64,000 nt of DNA from JAGPUQ01 sp947084925. GTDB lineage: Bacteria; Pseudomonadota; Gammaproteobacteria; Pseudomonadales; Porticoccaceae. Under the pieces are notes generated by a model. The model did no database searches. It had not been told where the DNA came from and saw only the letters and a list, made by a program, of their open reading frames with translations. This document shows positions 60,949-64,000 of the stretch, piece by piece; the stretch's first letter is position 1; each line of letters begins with the position of its first letter. The position numbers and the translations under genes were made by a program. The stretch spans positions 62,001-126,000 of the forward strand of contig CAMTUJ010000010.1 in the NCBI GenBank assembly GCA_947084925.1, read 5' to 3'.

Positions 60949-61589
60949 ACAACGAGACCATGAACAACGAGACCATGAATCCCCTGGATACGCTGAATGC
61001 CGTCAACGTACTCCGCTTGCATTCCACTGTGCTTGAACACCTGAAACAGGGAGGCGATCCGCCTGTGATTCAGCCCACAGAATTGTGGCGGGCAATCGAA
61101 GACAATCACCGTTGCAATATCGCGCTCTGGGATCAAGAGGATCAGGCGCGGCGTCGCGATGTTCCCGATAGCGCCATTGCCAACAGCAAGCGCCTGATCG
61201 ACGGCCATAACCAGCGCCGCAACGATGCCGTCGAACGCATCGACGAACTGGTTCTGGCCGCCTTGCCGGACCCGCTGGACACGGCCCGGCTGCATTCGGA
61301 AACCCTCGGCGCGCTGATCGATCGCATGTCCATCCTCAGCCTGAAGCTATTCCATATGGACTGGCAGACCCGGCGTGCCGATGCCGATGCCGATCATCAC
61401 GGCATGAGCGCCGAAAGACTGGCCCGTCTGCGGGAGCAGCATGTTGACCTGGCGTGGTGTCTGGACGAACTTGTGCGGGGCTGCCATGACGGCACGCTGT
61501 GTTTTAAAGTGTATCGGCAGTTCAAGATGTACAACGATCCGAAGTTCAATCCCTGGTTGTCGGTTTCAGGTGAAAAGCCGTCAGCCTAA
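60945..61589 (+). CDS. DUF4254 domain-containing protein
   Basis: A 214-residue soluble, mainly helical protein with the DUF4254 signature: LWRAIEDNHRCNIALWDQED, then IANSKRLIDGHNQRRNDAVERID, and CFKVYRQFKMYNDP at the end. DUF4254 genes occur beside glycosyltransferase genes; the role is unknown. The start region is odd: ATGAACAACGAGACC is present twice in a row, followed by a third ATG, so three in-frame starts lie 15 bases apart. The first overlaps the upstream stop (ATGA), which favours it by coupling. Confidence 0.85.
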   Translation: MNNETMNNETMNPLDTLNAVNVLRLHSTVLEHLKQGGDPPVIQPTELWRAIEDNHRCNIALWDQEDQARRRDVPDSAIANSKRLIDGHNQRRNDAVERIDELVLAALPDPLDTARLHSETLGALIDRMSILSLKLFHMDWQTRRADADADHHGMSAERLARLREQHVDLAWCLDELVRGCHDGTLCFKVYRQFKMYNDPKFNPWLSVSGEKPSA

Positions 61590-61674
61590 GCCCGGCAACC
61601 GTTCCATCCGTGGATCCGGGGCAGTTGTCCAAGCAGAATAGGAACAGCTCCAACATCCAAGAGGAATCAGCAAC

Positions 61675-62841
61675 ATGGCGAAGAGGGTCATTCTCCATAT
61701 CGGTTTTCACAAAACCGGCTCTTCAGCGTTGCAGGTTTTCCTCGCCACCAATGCGGACAGACTGGCGGCGGCAGGCATTGGCTATCCTTATCCGGATCCC
61801 GAGCAGATCGTAGCCACTGGTGGGTGCAGCGGCAATGCCGTCCAGGTTCTCTACAGAGGCGGATTCATGAACGGATTCAAAGTAGGTGGCGATATTGAAA
61901 GTCGTCTGAACGAAGCATACTTTGAAAAGTTGGCGGAAGTGATCGCTACGGTTCCGCAGGATGCCGCACTCGTGTCCAGCGAGGCGCTGAGCGCCGCATC
62001 CAGGGAAAACCTGACGCATTTCATTGAAATACTTCGCCCGTTTCATGACATAGAAATTGTCTGTTTTGTACGCGACCCTTTTGACTTCGTCCTTTCCTGT
62101 TGGCTGCAAATGATGAAGGACGGAACTCAGACTTTTTGTTTTTCCAGTTATATGGACAAGGTGATCGATGGAGCATATTCACCGTCGATGCTCAACTCGT
62201 TTGCCTTTTTTCACTGTCTTGAGTTGCCATTGAAAGTGCTCAATTTCGATCACCGCCGGCACAACATCGCAGAGCCGTTTTTGCGGGCTATTGGTGCTGA
62301 AAACCTGATCGGTCAGGTCGAGTTGACGACAACACGAGAGGCAAACCGGTCGCTGACACCCTCTGCGGCGCCTCTCGGCGTTCTGTTGCATGAAAAAGTA
62401 AGCAACAGGGATCTGGCGGCGACGTTCCTTCGCGCCGCGCAACGCCCGGACAGGCCAAAAGCCGTGCCGTACTATAACCGCGACCAGCACCGGCGTATCC
62501 TCGACCGCTTTGCAAATACCATTGCTCTCATCAACGAGTATCTTCCAGGCGATCAAAAATTGGCGACTGGGGTGAGGGATGGGCCGGATGTCGATTTTGT
62601 TATTGTGCCCGAGGATGCCGTGCTTCTTTTGGAGCTTGTCGAGAAGCTGATCCAGGCCCGTATCGAACCCGAGGGGCTGGTGAATACGGGGAGCTCGACT
62701 ACGTCCGTTGTTCTTCCTTCCGATTTTGATGCCGACGCCTATCTGTTTCATAACCCCGATGTCGCGGCTGCCAAGATGGACCCCGCGTATCACTATTTGA
62801 CGCATGGCCGGCAGGAAGGCCGTCGTTACCGGTTTTTCTGA
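61675..62841 (+). CDS. Sulfotransferase-like P-loop protein
   Basis: A 388-residue protein. The N-terminus has LHIGFHKTGSSALQVFLA, the 5'-phosphosulfate-binding loop of PAPS sulfotransferases. VCFVRDPFDFVLSCWLQ matches the 3'-phosphate-binding motif. The C-terminal 40 residues (FDADAYLFHNPDVAAAK, then YHYLTHGRQEGR) form a short module that is found attached to many glycan-related proteins. It probably sulfates or binds a sugar, by analogy. The AGAGGAATC ribosome binding site is weak. GC content drops here relative to the preceding 60 kb. Confidence 0.75.
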   Translation: MAKRVILHIGFHKTGSSALQVFLATNADRLAAAGIGYPYPDPEQIVATGGCSGNAVQVLYRGGFMNGFKVGGDIESRLNEAYFEKLAEVIATVPQDAALVSSEALSAASRENLTHFIEILRPFHDIEIVCFVRDPFDFVLSCWLQMMKDGTQTFCFSSYMDKVIDGAYSPSMLNSFAFFHCLELPLKVLNFDHRRHNIAEPFLRAIGAENLIGQVELTTTREANRSLTPSAAPLGVLLHEKVSNRDLAATFLRAAQRPDRPKAVPYYNRDQHRRILDRFANTIALINEYLPGDQKLATGVRDGPDVDFVIVPEDAVLLLELVEKLIQARIEPEGLVNTGSSTTSVVLPSDFDADAYLFHNPDVAAAKMDPAYHYLTHGRQEGRRYRFF

Positions 62842-62916
62842 AAGATGCGTAGTGGTCCGGTTGGCATAACATGATCGATCGGAAATGTAGGGAGTCGTGA
62901 AGCAGGAATCCAGCGT

Positions 62917-64000
62917 ATGGAACCAATCAACCGGAACGCTCCCTGTCCCTGCGGCGGCAACAAGCGCTATAAACATTGCTGCGGTAAGCTTTCGGAAGGC
63001 CTGCTCGCCGAGGCTTTTCCCCGCACGACACTTCAAGACCTGAAATTCGAGGCATTGCGACACCAGCGTGCGAATGAAATGGATCTGGCCGAGCGTTGTT
63101 ACCGACAGATATTGGCGGAGACACCGCAAGAACCTGACTGTCTGCACATGCTGGGGATTGTCTGCCTGCAAACAGCGCGTCCGATCGAGGCTGTAGGATT
63201 GATTCTCGAAGCGGCGGAATTGACGGACTGGCAAGTGCCGGAAATGCGGCACAACCTGGGTTTGGCGTTATACGATGCGGAGCCAGCGCGAGATAACCAC
63301 ACGCTTGCCAGACGCATTGCCTATCGGATGTGGCTGCGACACCGGGCGACCGCCAAAGCGAAACGCCAGCCGCTTGTGAGTGTGGTGATTCCCTCGTACT
63401 GTCATGCATCATACATCGCTGATTGCCTGCGCTCGGTGTATGAGCAGACCTACCGTTCCATTGAACTCATCGTCATCGACGATGGGTCGAGTGATGGTTC
63501 GCCGGCGATTATCGAGGATGTGCTAAGGGCTTGCCCCTTTCCGTATCGGTTTATCGCCCGTGAAAATCGCGGCGCGCACGCAACCATCAATGAGTGCGCA
63601 GCGCTGGCGGCAGGCGAATTCATCAATGTGCTCAATTCCGATGACCGGTTTTCCCCTGATCGAATTCGTTGCATGGTGGAAGCGGTTTGTTGTGCCGGGG
63701 CTGAGTGGGGTTTCTCCAATCTACAAATCATCGATGGCTTCGGAGAGGCAGTGAATGGTGCCGCCCCGGGAACAAGGGCGGCCAATCTGGAAAGAATCTT
63801 GTCGGAAGGGCCGTGCGCGACTACATTCGGGTTTGGCCTGCTGAAATCGAATTTTGCCGTGACGACCGGAAATCTGTTTGTATCTCGTGAGTTGTTTCTG
63901 AGCCTTGGCGGGTTTTCCGATCTGCGCTACAACCACGATTGGGAGTTCGCGCTTAAAGCTACCCTGGAATCGGAGCCCGTGTATCTTTCGGAAAAGCTCT
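62917..64000 (+). CDS. SEC-C - TPR-like - glycosyltransferase family 2 protein (3'-truncated)
   Basis: The frame is open from ATG 62917 to the window edge (361 codons). Residues 8-23 are a SEC-C zinc motif (PCPCGGNKRYKHCCG). Residues about 45-130 are helical with TPR-like units (RANEMDLAERCYRQILAETP, HMLGIVCLQTARP). From about residue 150 a GT2 domain begins: LVSVVIPSYCHASYIADCL, then VIDDGSSDGS, then VLNSDDRFSPDRI with the DxD-type metal motif, and GFSDLRYNHDWEFALK near the end. It probably transfers a sugar in the second glycan cluster. Continuation beyond the window is certain since no stop appears. Confidence 0.88.
   Translation, partial: MEPINRNAPCPCGGNKRYKHCCGKLSEGLLAEAFPRTTLQDLKFEALRHQRANEMDLAERCYRQILAETPQEPDCLHMLGIVCLQTARPIEAVGLILEAAELTDWQVPEMRHNLGLALYDAEPARDNHTLARRIAYRMWLRHRATAKAKRQPLVSVVIPSYCHASYIADCLRSVYEQTYRSIELIVIDDGSSDGSPAIIEDVLRACPFPYRFIARENRGAHATINECAALAAGEFINVLNSDDRFSPDRIRCMVEAVCCAGAEWGFSNLQIIDGFGEAVNGAAPGTRAANLERILSEGPCATTFGFGLLKSNFAVTTGNLFVSRELFLSLGGFSDLRYNHDWEFALKATLESEPVYLSEKL

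Overview
The window reads as chromosomal DNA of a GC-rich gammaproteobacterium. Supporting this are the lptM-lysA-dapF-DUF484-xerC block, a type II secretion (T2SS) operon in the Xanthomonas-like order E-F-G-H-I-J-K-L-M-N-D, an exosortase H pair, comM, a sigma54/NtrC-type glnK-amtB promoter, and a 29-bp REP family with its own REP-associated transposase. I cannot name the species. Nothing is circular or plasmid-like, and I found no tRNA, rRNA or CRISPR array.

Layout. 0-9 kb: end of a short-chain dehydrogenase gene, a spermidine-synthase-like methyltransferase, a Gfa-type protein, a P-type cation ATPase broken by four frameshifts, a DinB-fold protein, a DUF3617 protein, a secreted phytase-like esterase and a lytic transglycosylase. 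9-14.6 kb: an MFS transporter overlapping an Mla-type lipid ABC system (STAS-permease, ATPase, MCE protein, auxiliary lipoprotein), then a SprT-like protein. 15-20.4 kb: acyl-CoA thioesterase, enoyl-CoA hydratase family protein, HAD hydrolase, LpxL-like acyltransferase with an altered active site, dodecin and ComM. 20.4-25.4 kb: nitrogen regulation (glnK-amtB, plus a second PII gene) around a membrane zinc-protease-like protein and exosortase H with its partner. 25.5-36.3 kb: the T2SS operon. 36.3-42.5 kb: a REP array with its transposase, a small lipoprotein, two secreted surface proteins with strong terminators, and a parvulin-type isomerase. 42.5-54.2 kb: a surface-polysaccharide locus (Wzm/Wzt ABC exporter, two methyltransferases, an acyltransferase, a glycosyltransferase and a 1489-residue multi-glycosyltransferase fusion). 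54.2-58.2 kb: the lptM-lysA-dapF-DUF484-xerC block on the minus strand. 58.6-64 kb: a second glycan-type cluster with SEC-C zinc motifs fused to TPR and glycosyltransferase-like domains, a DUF4254 protein and a sulfotransferase-like protein. The last 2.4 kb is visibly poorer in GC.

How the parts fit. The Mla-type system, LpxL-like enzyme, LptM, T2SS, exosortase H and the polysaccharide exporters all serve the outer membrane and cell surface. Transport through Wzm/Wzt would be followed by or coupled to glycan assembly by the neighbouring glycosyltransferases. glnK-amtB handles ammonium uptake under nitrogen limitation.

The most promising undescribed signals are: (i) a compact structured RNA candidate at the very 5' end of the predicted sigma54 transcript of glnK-amtB, with competing terminator and antiterminator pairings; (ii) a three-hairpin composite REP element of about 152 bp present three times with conserved spacers, next to a REP transposase; and (iii) SEC-C motifs fused to glycosyltransferase-type proteins. 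All are read by eye and none has been computed or searched.
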